From: Trissonchulus latispiculum
Taxonomy: Eukaryota > Nematoda > Enoplea > Enoplida > Ironidae
DNA: 64,000 nucleotides
Reading direction: 5' to 3'
Assembly (NCBI GenBank): GCA_030248195.1
Contig: JASAND010030275.1
Coordinates: 62,001-126,000 of the forward strand
Of this stretch, positions 11,109 through 22,224 are shown one piece after another. Below the pieces are notes generated by a model. The model made no database searches, was not told the origin of the DNA, and saw only the letters and a program-made list of their open reading frames with translations. Position 1 is the stretch's first letter. Every line of letters begins with the position of its first letter. The translations under genes and the position numbers were made by a program.

Positions 11109-14100
11109 TATATCCTGAAGAAGTCCAACACGAACATTTTTTGCTGGATTCAGCGATACTATGGGGATTTGTCTTACCTTAATATGTCTGAGCGGTTTCA
11201 CTTAGGCATTGCACATAAATGTGTAAAAAAACAAACTTGAACTCGGTCATAAATTCGATTTGCAATAATGTGTAATATATGAGCTATATTTAGCATGTAT
11301 TACTGTTTGTCTGTGAGTAGTGCTGTAAGCTGTAACGTTTGATGAAAAATATATATTATATACTATGTCTTGCTTAAGTTTAATGCGTATGAAAAACAGT
11401 ATTGATAACACAGAAATGGTAACCATCGGGGAGCGCTTATAGGGGAGCGCGCGAACGCCGCTATCTCCTGTACGTGGTGCAACCGATCCTCCTAATCCGA
11501 AATTTTTAATCTAAAGAATTTTAGTCAGTTTTTAAAGAAAAATGGCCAAAGGCCTTTATGTCTTCAGCTTCTTGATCATCCATCTTAACTTATTTGGAAT
11601 TACAAAGATTCACATTAAATTTACAACGTTTCTAAAATTGATATTGAAGATATCGCCTTACAGAATTGAGCAAAAAATGCTAAGCTCCTCAAAATTTGCT
11701 CCAGTGCAAGATTTCGTGGGGAACTTTGTATTAGTGGAAAATTTCCGGGGGGAAATTGCATAATTTTATTTCTTTTGCAAAGACGCACATTTTGAAGAAA
11801 TTGGAAAGTGCACAACGCAACTAACGAAACAATTTTTCTTCTCATGATATAAAATATTACCGCTCACCGGTGGGCGGCAACGCACATTTGAAACAATCAA
11901 AAATTTCGTTTTTGAAAACTGAAATATCTTGTAAGAGGTTGCTTACCTAACAATTTTAGCTCTTGCCATACTCAGATTAGTTAATTGATAGATTGTTCAA
12001 AACAAACAAGATACCGCGGAATTACTGCAGTGCAGAATTGTGTAGCGCCGACACCAGTGAGCGGCAAACGCACATAGAACTTGAAAATATAACTTACGTG
12101 CGATGCCGCCCACCGGTGGGCAGCGGTATAAAAAGTCAGGAGTGACTTCGCTGAGTCATGTATGATCGGAAAGCATAAAGACAAGAAAATCTACATTGTG
12201 TAGAAAAGTAACGGAGTCACACTTCACCGAGCCGGCTTCAGATTTGGGCCGGCCCGAGCTTCGAGTTAAAATTTATTTATTGTTGTGCTGGTTCGGGTTG
12301 GCGTATTTTTGGCTTTAAAAGCTAATTTATCGTTGAAATTCATTCAAATTTGCTGCAGTAACCTCATTCAGGCTGGAAAACATTTCAGAAAAGTCGCGGC
12401 GTGAGACTATGAGTATTGTAGAACTTAGCGTTTGTCTGCCATAATTTGCACTGTTATCACTCTACAGGACAAATTTGTAGTCACGAAGACCTGCAACGTT
12501 GCTCTTCAGAGTAAATCACGGTTTAGGAGATAACATCGAAAATTAATTTACTTGGTCCGAAACTGACCGTTCGAAAAGTCTAGTGCAAGATTTCGACAGC
12601 TTCAAGAGCACTGGTCCGTCGATCAAGCATTGTCTACATTTGTAGTCCTATGGGACATATACCCAATGGAGAGCTCTCTCTGGCATCTCTGCATAGGCAT
12701 AGCTCCGATCATATGAGATTTGGAACATCGAAACCAGATTGTTTTGAATACAGATTTCTATCAACTCATTCAAGCAATTCGAAAGTGGCTTTTACACACT
12801 CATTTTGAAAAAAATGTCTGTGGCTATTGTTCAGGGGTTTGTGCTTTTTTCTGTTCGGGAAAGCTGCCGCAAGCTGCTATATTAACATTAAATTTCTTTA
12901 TTTCAACAACTATTTTGATCATGTGACCAATTCTTTTCAGCTACAGAGGAAACTCTTGCAAGCACCAGTGCGGAAATTTACAAGCTGGTTTATGATAACA
13001 TGTGATAATCATCTGCGGGTATTTGATCTAATATAGTGGAAGTGGCGTAAAAGAATTCTATGCCCAAATGTTCTGACATAGTTTCCCCAACCAACGAGTA
13101 ATTACTTATTTAAAGTTGAAATCATCAAAAGTGTTACCATATCAATGGAAAATTGTTAATTTTAATTTAAAATTTCCAAGAGTCGATATCTCAGGTCCAT
13201 AGCTGAAGCGTCATATCATAATTAGACGGAGTGTAAAGTTGGAAGGGTATGGACAACCAAACTTTACGGGTGGAAACTGTGCGCGTATGGAAACGACGAA
13301 CCTGGAGGAGACTTATGTTCCAGTCGACCTGGGCAGATCTCGTCAAGAAATTAAATAAGCCTAACAAACTACTAAACGAGCCGACTAGAGGAACAAAAGA
13401 CTGCCTTACTACCGGACACTAAGGGAACTTTGATTAAATTAAGTACATGCTCAGTAAATAATTAGCCTACCTAGACTCGGGAAATAACTCAGAGTCTTAC
13501 CTACCGACTATGCAATTCTAAATAAAATCCTAAATAAAGACACCCTAATGGCTCAGCTACTGAGACCACATTTAATAAGGAACAGGCAAAGGGAGAGACT
13601 CCCGAAAAATACACGACAAAGTAAATTTTGACAGCAAAGCGTTCATCAATAAAGTCTACAAGCAAGGAAAATTCAGACAGGTATAATTTCAGAAAACAGT
13701 CACTTTCATTTAGAACACAAGCAAACGGTGAACACAAATATAAAGCAAAATTATATGCATAAATTATATCCGAGAATAATTTTTAAACCCGTTAGAGAAA
13801 TACCGACTATCATCAAATATAATTTCCTTAAGCCGTCGCGGCCAGTAAATCTGTACAAAAGGACATGTTAAAACACAACGTGAGGTTTAAATGGGACTTC
13901 ATTTAACAGAACTTTCAATAGACTTAAACCTGACGTTAAACAGGAGGCTATAAAAGAAAAGGAAAGCATCTTTTGGTTCCTCAGCATAAATCAATTATTT
14001 TCAAAGTACTTATTTTGAGGGTGAGCATGTACAGTCGCTACTGACAGATTAATGATGAAAAATCAAAGCAACCATTTTTCCATCAAAAAAGTAAATTTTC

Positions 14101-14564
14101 AGACGGTATTAATAAAATTACTGTGTTTACAACTTTAATAATTTCTTATTTTTTATAGCCGACGTCAAAAACTGGAAGCAACTGTTATTTTTGCCTTAAA
14201 CACGACCTTAAACCTGGTCCATCTCAAGTTTAAATTTCCAGTAGGTAGTGTTTAAATACACAAATTTGAAACTCCAGTTTAAGTTAAACTTGACTGGTGC
14301 AAGCCTACTAATGACTAAACAGGAGTTTAAACTCAAGTTTAGTTTAAACGGGAGATAAACACGACTGGTGCAAGCCACCTAAGCACAATCAACTGTTGGC
14401 TTTAAAGTGTTTTGTGCTTTAGTCTGGTTTCGTTCGTAGTGTATGCGTCATGTAGGCATTAGACAACACTGTTTTCCAGCAACTAAAAGGTTTCATTATT
14501 AGGATACATTTAAACTGTTTGAATATCAGAAGTCGTTCAAGCTATAGATTCTTAGGGTTCAGCT
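11109..14564. other. Intergenic: 3' flank of the ANKRD6-like gene and unassigned repeats
   Basis: The first few hundred bases after the stop at 11108 are AT-rich and probably 3' UTR, though I see no AATAAA signal. At 11856-12135 a GC-rich box CCGCTCACCGGTGGGCGGC and its inverted partner CCGCCCACCGGTGGGCAGCGG bound a small inverted-repeat element. At 14217-14370 two direct copies of GACTGGTGCAAGCC sit among repeats of GTTTAAACT type. I see no gene here. Confidence 0.4.
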
Positions 14565-15299
14565 CAGAGTTGGCGCCGGGTCCGGGTACCCGCGGGTCCG
14601 AATCCGGGTCCGGGTCTAAAATACTGAAGAAACTGGATTTTGGTACCTTTAGGGATGTTAAAACATTATAATTTGTTGTTTTTCTAAAAAAAAGATTGGT
14701 AGAACCGATGTGTTAGGCACTGAGATAGAATGCTTAATAGTTGTCTAACTTGTTGTTGTTGTCTTTCTAATTTATATAGCTCTGCTGGGCTAGAAACAAA
14801 ATATGTAACTAGAATTGGAAGCAGAAATATGATAACTCGAATTGATAAGTTAGTATAAGATTTTGCAATGCGCGCAAAAATAAATCTAAGCTCAAGGACA
14901 TTGTTTTAAAATACAAGCCAACAAAAATTTCGTTCACCTTCATTCCTTCAGAGCAATCCTTAGTTATCCCAAGGACAATCTCTCATAGTGTCTCTGGACT
15001 CATGACAAAAAACTTCTACCGATATCCAAACGAGATCCCAAACTAGCCCTAGCACTCAAATCATATAAAAGTTGTCGTAAAGCGTAAAATAAATTTACCT
15101 AAGCTTATTACGGGTTTTATTCATGACTGGGCTATTAATAAAGCTGCAGTGAAATTTCAGAATGCAGTGAAGGTTTGAAATGCAAACTGGATCTTTTTTA
15201 GATCCGGGTACCCGGATCTGGGTCTGGACGGGTCTGGATCTGGCCTAACGGGTCCGGGTCCGGGCCGGGTCTGAAATTTTGGACCCGGAGCCAACTCTG
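14565..15299. mobile_element. Non-autonomous hAT-type element with GGGTCCGGGTC end repeats
   Basis: Terminal inverted repeats CAGAGTTGGCGCCGGGTCC (left) and the complement of CAGAGTTGGCTCCGGGTCC (right) are flanked by GTTCAGCT at 14557-14564 and 15300-15307. CAG-type ends with an exact 8-bp duplication are the hallmark of hAT transposons. Both ends carry tandem GGGTCCGGGTC-like units. There is no transposase frame, so a hAT transposase from elsewhere would be needed. Confidence 0.8.
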
Positions 15300-15366
15300 G
15301 TTCAGCTTTCTCGGAGCGCCAAACATTGTATTTCATTGCAGATCAGTCTTATAACATTCATAATAT

Positions 15367-16030
15367 CAAGAGTACATACTATAAGAGTAAGAAACTCTTA
15401 CAGTAGCATGTACAAATCATGCTAGGTATGGTCGGTGCGTTAAGTCGGGAGCCCTCCCCCCCCCCCACCGAAAGTCTCGGGGGGGGGGGGTCCCACTTAG
15501 CACTAATTACACGCTTTCATATAAGCGTGTGTCTGCTCGCTGATTGGCCCATTAGCCTAAGGCTTATGGCAGGTAATTTATTAGTTATTTTAATTAAATT
15601 ATAACTTTAATTAGGTTAATGCAATTAAAAAACTAGATCGACAACTTTGTAGCATTTTCTCTGCTCTTTCCAATGACATAAAAATTGTTGCATAATGCGA
15701 AAATTCGAAGGAATATAATGTGCAACAATTTTTATATCATTGGAAAGAGCAGAAAAATGCTACAAAGTTGTCGATTTAGTTTATTAATTGCATTAACCTA
15801 ATTAAAGTCATAATTAATTAATTAAAATAACTAATAAATTACCTACCGTAAGCCTTAGGCTAAGGGGCCAATAAGCGAGCAGACACACGCTTATATGAAA
15901 GCGTGTAATTAGTGCTAAGTGGGACCCCCCCGAGACTTTCGGGGGGGCCGACTTAACGCACCGAGCATACCTTGCATAATTTGTACATGCTACTGTAAGA
16001 GTTTCTTTACTCTTATATTATGTACTGTTG
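15367..16030. mobile_element. Large palindromic MITE, same ends as 7535-7860
   Basis: Arms of about 300 bp run from CAAGAGTACATACTATAAGAG to its near complement ending at 16030. They include C8/G11 runs and the unit GTTAAGTCGG / CCGACTTAAC on either side. The centre lies near 15695-15705. The ends match the element at 7535-7860, and AT flanks both. No coding capacity. Confidence 0.65.
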
Positions 16031-17260
16031 ATAATATATTGCAACGCTTTAATACGGAAAAAAGTTCTGAATAAGTACTTTAAATCATTTAAATCGTTGG
16101 CTGCAGCACTTAGGGCGCGTAATTAATGTTAAATTTCTTAACTCATTAATGCAATCTTAGCGCTTACAATATTTAAATTCCAAACTAAATTTTTATGATA
16201 AAAATTAATCTTTTTGCAATTTTACATTTTAAGAAAGCAAATCTTTTGCTGGCCGTGCTGGACTGGTCGAGGCTTTTTACGGGCAGGCCTAAAGAGCCGA
16301 GTAAAACATTTTACGGGTAGGACCGCAAAAATTCGGCAAAAATTCTAGTTCTCTTTGCGCATTATATACACGCATACTCATACATTACATAATGACAGAA
16401 CGTTTACTGAATTTGTTCACTGTAATTTTTCCGTTATTCACTGAATTTCACCGAATAAGTGACCACTTTAATAAACTAATCCTAAGTTTAGCTAGGAAGT
16501 CAGGTTCAGCAAACTTCTCCGTTGCTAGACAAAAATTTTCCGCAAAGTTTGGCTGTAAGATAAATTAATTGGCAAAGCCTTAAGTCCTTGGTGATGTCCA
16601 AGTTTTGTTGATTGTCAAAGACAATGTTCAAAATTGCTTTGAGATTTCTGAGCTTGATCAAGGGACTTAGGATTTTCTGATTCAATCTATCTTTTGGCTA
16701 ACATTTAACGGAGTGCTGTTAAATATTTTAAGAGGGAGCAATGTCCTTACCAGTTAAGCTATTAAGGGTCTCAGCTTTACTCAACCTCAACCTCAAAACT
16801 GATAAAAATTTGTTTTAGCACATTTCCGAATTTTTCAAAAATAAATAACATGAATTTAAGATTTAAGATTTAAGTTTTTTTGAGCTGTATGTTTGGCCTG
16901 TTTTTGCAGGAAGAGATAGAACCTTTCAAATTTAATTGATTTACATTTCTTTAGTGCCGTTCGCAATTACGAGGGAGAACGTGCGAAGATTTTGATTGAA
17001 AACCAAACCTACCGTAAAATTAATTCGCTAGACTGTGGACTTTCTAAAATCTTTTCTTCATTTTTCTTTGCCTTTCCTGTCACCAAGAAACCAGTCATTT
17101 TTCATTGTTCATAAAATGCACAGATAAACACCGTGCTCTTTGGGGAACAAGTTTTCCTGGTGGTTCCATACACCTCATCACACAACTCAAAAATTAATAG
17201 TTAACTGTCTAACTGTATACGACTGACAGAGTGGTTATAAGGTGCAAATTTTCAGTCCTT
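16031..17260. other. Intergenic sequence, no gene seen
   Basis: AT-rich sequence with no credible exon. Around 16245-16330 there is a GC-richer patch of GGGC/AGCC repeats (CTTTTTACGGGCAGGCC) resembling the self-repetitive end of a hAT-type element, but I found no partner end. Confidence 0.3.
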
Positions 17261-17573
17261 CAGGGGCCGATGCTATCAAGCATATCTACCCGAGTTGAAA
17301 CCCCAAGCCGGGTTGAAATTGGGTTGAATTTTTATCCCGGTGTTATCAAAACCGGGTTGAATTAATCCGGGTTGGAAAAACAGGGTTAAGTTTGAAATCA
17401 ATGTTGAGTTTGGAACTGAATTATAACACTGGCAAGGATAAGTCAACCCCAAAATATTTGGTAACATTGTGTTGAGCATCGGAGTTTAGCCAACCATGAA
17501 ATTTTAGGGTTGAACCCAAAAACTGGTTCAACCCGGGTTGAACTCTATCCAGTTTTGATAACACTGGTCCCTG
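17261..17573. repeat. Short interspersed element with GGGTTGAA repeats and imperfect inverted ends
   Basis: Left end CAGGGGCCGATGCTATCAAG and right end, read in reverse, CAGGGACCAGTGTTATCAAA are imperfect inverted repeats. The inside repeats GGGTTGAA/TTCAACCC many times. This resembles the other hAT-type elements here, but no matching 8-bp flanks were found, so the class is open. Confidence 0.45.
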
Positions 17574-18598
17574 ATCATAGTAGCTCACGCATGCGAACGT
17601 ATAGCATACGTATTTGCGTAGAAATGCAACTGTGGTCAGCAGCTTGAAAGTAGTGCACTAATATCGGATAGCAAAAACCGTGCTGCTTTTGTTGTTTTCT
17701 CCTCCTGCCGCAACGCCTAGTTTCAAAAGCTCTAAAGATACAAGAGGATACTTTATGTACTTTCTGTGCTATTTTTTCACATTGCAAAGTAGGAAAGCAT
17801 AAGCACATACTGGGTACTGATTATATGAGGTAATCGATGTTATTGCCAATGGTGTTCGCCAAGTTGATCTCTTGCACCGAATTTACGTTGGGTAGAGGGA
17901 AGGGTCTCTAAACTTCTGTTACCCTACATTCATTTGAGATATATATCGTATTGCTTAATATGCCAAAGATGAATCACTGTCAAAATGAGCCAAAGTTGAT
18001 TAGAAATTCTAAAACAACCGTTTTCGTGGAACATCTATGTCACACAAAATGCAGTTAGCAGTTGGCATCACAGCATATCCTACACTTTATCAAAAGGTGC
18101 ATCTAACGGCTAACCCATGGCTTAGAAACATGGCAGCTCGATTACAATTTTGCAAGATTGGTTTTGTGCGAAAATGGTATCCATGAATTTATGTTTCAGT
18201 TAAGAAACTGACTAAAACTGAAAATATTTCATTCTTAGATGCAATCTTGGGAAGGCATTTGAACAGATTTCCTACAGTTTATAGATACCAGCTGTCTGCA
18301 CAATTATATTGATAGGTGCCTATCTTCAGAAAAAATTATAGCTAATTTGTTAGAAGTTTGTACTCAGTGAGATTACTTAAACATCAGAAGTAGGCTGTAG
18401 GTCAGGATATTTAAAACTAACTAATTTGCAGTTCCAGGAATCCGAAAAAAAACTAAGCATTCCAATACTTTAATTCTTTCCAATTTTCGGATCCTGAACT
18501 TTTGTCAATTGTTGAAATTTTCAAGCTTCAGAGATGCGTTCATGGCTGCATGTCACTACATTAGGGGAACGAATACAAACTTAAGCTTAGTTCGACTT

Positions 18599-18760
18599 TG
18601 CCTGGATGGCTCAGTCGACAGAGCGTCGTTGTAACCGAAATCTAAACTAAAGGTTGGAGGTTCGATCCCCATCCCACCATAGGCCCGCGTTTTCGGGTCA
18701 TGGTGCTGCAGGGCCAAGAAAATATTCTTTCTTTCATTATCTTGTATATTCCATAAGCTA
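18599..18760 (+). repeat. tRNA-derived SINE-like sequence or tRNA pseudogene
   Basis: TGGCTCAGTCGACAGAGCG (18607 on) matches an A box with D-arm, and GGTTCGATCCCCATCCCACC (18658 on) matches a B box with the 3' acceptor half. The 5' acceptor half does not pair with TCCCACC and the anticodon arm is not credible, so this is not a working tRNA. Internal pol III promoter boxes plus an unrelated 3' body fit a SINE head. Exact ends are uncertain. Confidence 0.5.
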
Positions 18761-19135
18761 CACAAGATGCAGATGCATAATACAGAAGACAGAGGATATG
18801 TCGAACATTTAACATTGTCATTCTTTAGTATATATTTGCTGTTTCGGACGATTTTTAATTTTCCACTGTACTTTAATTATGAAAAGTTCTGTGCTTAATC
18901 CGTTGAAACAAGGAGTTAGCCGTATACTGAAGGTTCGCCAGAATTTTCAAGGGACCCCGGTTGAGCATAACAGGAAATAAGAAGTCAAACTAAAAGACAA
19001 TCCTCGTTGATGAAAGCCAAAAAGCAACCGTCAATTAACATTATGGTCAATTTTGTGGAATTCGTAGATTGTTGTATGCTTTAATTTTCTAATTTTAGGA
19101 TTAATTAAATTTTCATAAGAACCCTCTACTCCGCT

Positions 19136-22100
19136 ATGGCCAATCAGACCGTTCGTGCTGTAGTATTTCTTGGTTTCATTTCAGTTTGTGTGCTATTTCA
19201 CTCTGGTTCAGCCAAAAGCATCAAGTAAGTAAATGTGGTAAGCTCTTAGAAAATAAAATATATAGCGTGATTACTGTTTAATACAATTAAATCTAATTTA
19301 ATGATTTAGTTCACAGCATGAATAAAATTTTTTACCTCAGTCAAACTATCATACCCATGTCTGTATGTAATAGCACTACCAAGAGCACGACACCGTATAG
19401 TATACCCTTCCTAGTGTAATTGGCCTGTGGGATGCCTAATCTCGAGGGGAAGCACGGTTAACATTGTTTTGACCACATTCCCTTTTGCTCGAATACAGAT
19501 TCGGCCACTTGTCTGATTCCAAGCGGTGTCCTCAGAGGGGCTTGAAGGTCTGCTTAGAGGGTCTACCTTCGTATCAGCTGGGCCTTGCAGTGGCAGCAGC
19601 TGGAGTTCGCTGGCTACTGGCACTATTAACCTTGAAACGGTCATGAGGAACTCTGGGATTTCCTTCTTTCGCAGCATTCCTAGTTTTGCAACAGCTAGGA
19701 CCTTTTGCCACCGTCTTCTCCTGCAACTTGGGACAGTTCTCGGTCAGCAACGGTCCTTCCTCCAATACAGCATTCGGCCTGGGGAAGGCATGGATTGATG
19801 AACTCTTCGGAATGGGAACAATCTGGAACACTGACTGTGGCACAGCCTACGGAGTTTCTTTCTCCGGCCTTGGACCGACCTGCGCACAGAGTATGGCAGC
19901 GACTCTGAGTTCTTTGATCTGGAACGTTATGCACTGAGCCTGGCAATGGCTCGAATGCACGCCTTGTTCAGCTTTGGAGCCGCCTGTGCATGGAGTCTAC
20001 TAACGGATCCATCCAACGTCGTCTTCTTCGACCAAGAAGGAGAGCCTGAATACGACTCTGACCTCCTTTACGTCGGCCTTGATACGGGCAAGGAACAAAA
20101 CCTTAGAGCGAATTTGACCTCGTCTGCTTCGACCTTGGAATGGTCAAGCACCATGGTCTGGAAGCGACTCTGACCTCGTCTACTTTGGGTTTAATTTGCA
20201 AAGGATCAAAGCCGTAGAGAAGTGACACCGACCTCATATTCTTCGGCCCTGGAACGGCCAGAAAGAGTCGACAGTTGTGACCTTATCGCGGCCAAAGCTG
20301 TTGAATCTGACACTCTTCGTAGGGCCGACGTGTCTACCCAGTGCACCAATGATGTGTCTACAGGAGATGTAGACGGCAGGGAAGAGAGGAACTGCCAGTG
20401 TAGACTGATTTAATCACAGAAAGCAAGCATCTATATTGGCATGAAATTAATTTGCATAATTCAGCAATAAAATTAACAATGCAACAGTAACATGTGAATT
20501 GCATTCTCCAAAAACTCCTGGGGTGCGTTTCACAAAGCCCCCTGCTGCAAATGTCATTATTAAGCAACTCAGCGTAACAACTGCTAGCCCGTTACTGCAG
20601 TGGGAAGCTGGCCAGTGGCCCTTAGTTTAAACGAATTAGAAATTCAGGGACCAAACACGAATCACGCTTTTAGATCTCTAAATTTTGTGTATTAGAATTT
20701 TTTAGTAGAATGTAGATTAGATTTTGTATTAAAATTTTTGGATTAGAATTATTATTTCTAGTAAACGAGCAAGCCTCGCAGAAGCGTTAGGAGGCGGAGG
20801 CGGCATCCCCAGATATGGTAAACGATTCAATACCCTAGACGAATTATGGAGGGACTATTACGGTGATTCTAGCCAATTCAGGTATTGCCGATTAAAATAA
20901 CAATTTTGTAATCCTGGTAACGATAATGGCCGATTTGCTGTCGCTGGCTGTCCCAGAAGAATAGCGATTACCGCGAATAAAACTAATGATACTCGAGCCC
21001 TCCAAATGAATTATTTCTAGATTAACTTCCAGAAAATTCAAAAACTTTAAAAATATTTTTATTTTTGCCTGTTAAGAACGCTAAATTTTGGATTCCATGT
21101 TCCATCATAAACCCCGAAAAGAATAACTATGACATATGTTTGCTCAAGGATTTTTGGAAATATTTAATTTTTAAATTGTTTTTTAAATTTAGAGCAGCCT
21201 TCTATGAAAAACAAAAACAAAACATTAAACACATATTTCAAACACTACGGCGGTAGTATTCCCCTTTTACGGGGTAACTTGTTTATGTTGTATTCGTAAA
21301 TTGTTCAGGCATCTTCAGTATTTACCTTGGTGGCAAAATATTCAACAAACTATATATTACTATATATTTAGATTTACACAATAATGACAGAACTGATAAA
21401 GCTAAACAATAATCTGTCACACGCCAGAGTCAGATAAGCAAATTAATAGAACAGCGAAGAAAAGTTAAACCTAAAATCTTACATAGCTTCGTAAGCCAAA
21501 AATTTCTAGAATTTGTTGTAAATTCTGAAAACCGGGTCAAGACCGGGTCGATGCTTTTGACCCGGTGAGCCGGTGACCTGTTCCAGAAAGTGACCCGAAC
21601 TGACCCGGTGACCTGGTTCCATCGCTGGCTCATAACTGTTTAACAAGAAGCATGCAAATGCTTTTAACTTAAACAAAATTGTTTGTTTATACTTAAACAA
21701 AATTGTTTGTTTATCAACTTTATTTCAGCAAACGACGAATGGATTCCCTTCAGGCCGCTTTTGAAGGATCCCTCAGGCCGAGGTAAGGTATCTTGTTATA
21801 TTTTCGTCATGCATTACTTCCGTTTGCAAATGCGATTAAGGCCAAGCGTAAGGTACAAATTTAATCTTACATGTGCATATATAAAGTATTTAAAATGACA
21901 ACATTTAGCTGCCTCCGTTCCGAAATCTAAATTAGCATTAAATAAAACTTATGAAGAGACACGAACAGTCAAAACGTTTAGATGTTTGTAAGTTGGAACA
22001 AAAACGCTTCGAACGAAAGCTAGTTTCAGCTCATCCCCTCATTCCATGGAATTTTCTGTGGTTTACTTGGTTAGAGCATGTGCCCGCAAAAGAATGTCAT

Positions 22101-22224
22101 GTCTTGGTTTTTTGCTCCATTAGTAATATGAGTTTTCGGGCTATTGGTCCTGTTTAATACTTTTTCTTTTCAATTGATTAACTATCTGGGTGTTCTAATG
22201 ATTAACTGTTTCAGGTTTGGTTGA
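19136..22224 (+). CDS. Neuropeptide precursor with amidated peptides (NPY/NPF-like RPRF-amide candidate)
   Basis: Exons: 19136-19224, 20762-20881, 21729-21782 and 22215-22224 (TGA at 22222-22224), each with GT/AG borders; 90 codons. Exon 1 is a signal peptide with a hydrophobic core VVFLGFISVCVLF and predicted cleavage after GSA. Exon 2 gives a KR site, then ASLAEALGGGGGIPRY followed by GKR (an amidation and cleavage site), then FNTLDELWRDYYGDSSQFS before another KR(R). Exon 3 gives MDSLQAAFEGSLRP, and exon 4 completes RF-G-stop, so the chain ends in an amidated RPRF. The intron splits the penultimate Arg codon in phase 2, a known hallmark of NPY/NPF genes. LDELWRDYYGD also resembles the helix end of invertebrate NPF. 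Family membership is uncertain: a sulfakinin-like D-Y-G motif is an alternative reading. It would be a secreted signalling peptide; receptor unknown. Confidence 0.65.
19500..20410 (+). repeat. Degenerate tandem repeat of about 55 bp in peptide-gene intron 1
   Basis: A GC-richer block inside intron 1 of the peptide gene contains several worn copies of a unit like GACTCTGACCTCGTCTACTT followed by CGGCCTTGGAACGGTCA (clear at about 20052, 20116, 20169, 20228 and 20278; a weaker one at 19886). Frames on both strands stay partly open, but none shows a family motif or continuous exon structure. It is either a minisatellite or the remnant of a repeat-rich coding sequence. Confidence 0.4.
21510..21626. 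repeat. Self-repetitive end of a hAT-type element (GGGTCA units)
   Basis: Repeated GACCCGGTGA-like units end at CATCGCTGG. Read in reverse this starts CAGCGATGGAACCAGGTCAC, the style of the other hAT-type ends in this window. The opposite end was not found, so it is probably truncated. It lies in intron 2 of the peptide gene. Confidence 0.35.

Noticed and set aside
17253..17581. 17261-17573 as a confirmed hAT element
   Set aside because: Inverted ends are present, but the 8-bp flanks do not match, so it was kept only as an unclassified repeat.
18599..18680. Functional tRNA gene
   Set aside because: Acceptor halves do not pair and no credible anticodon arm; only the A and B boxes are good.
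20515..20545. GGGGTGCGTTTCACAAAGC as a Harbinger-type element end
   Set aside because: Resembles such an end, but no inverted partner was found nearby.
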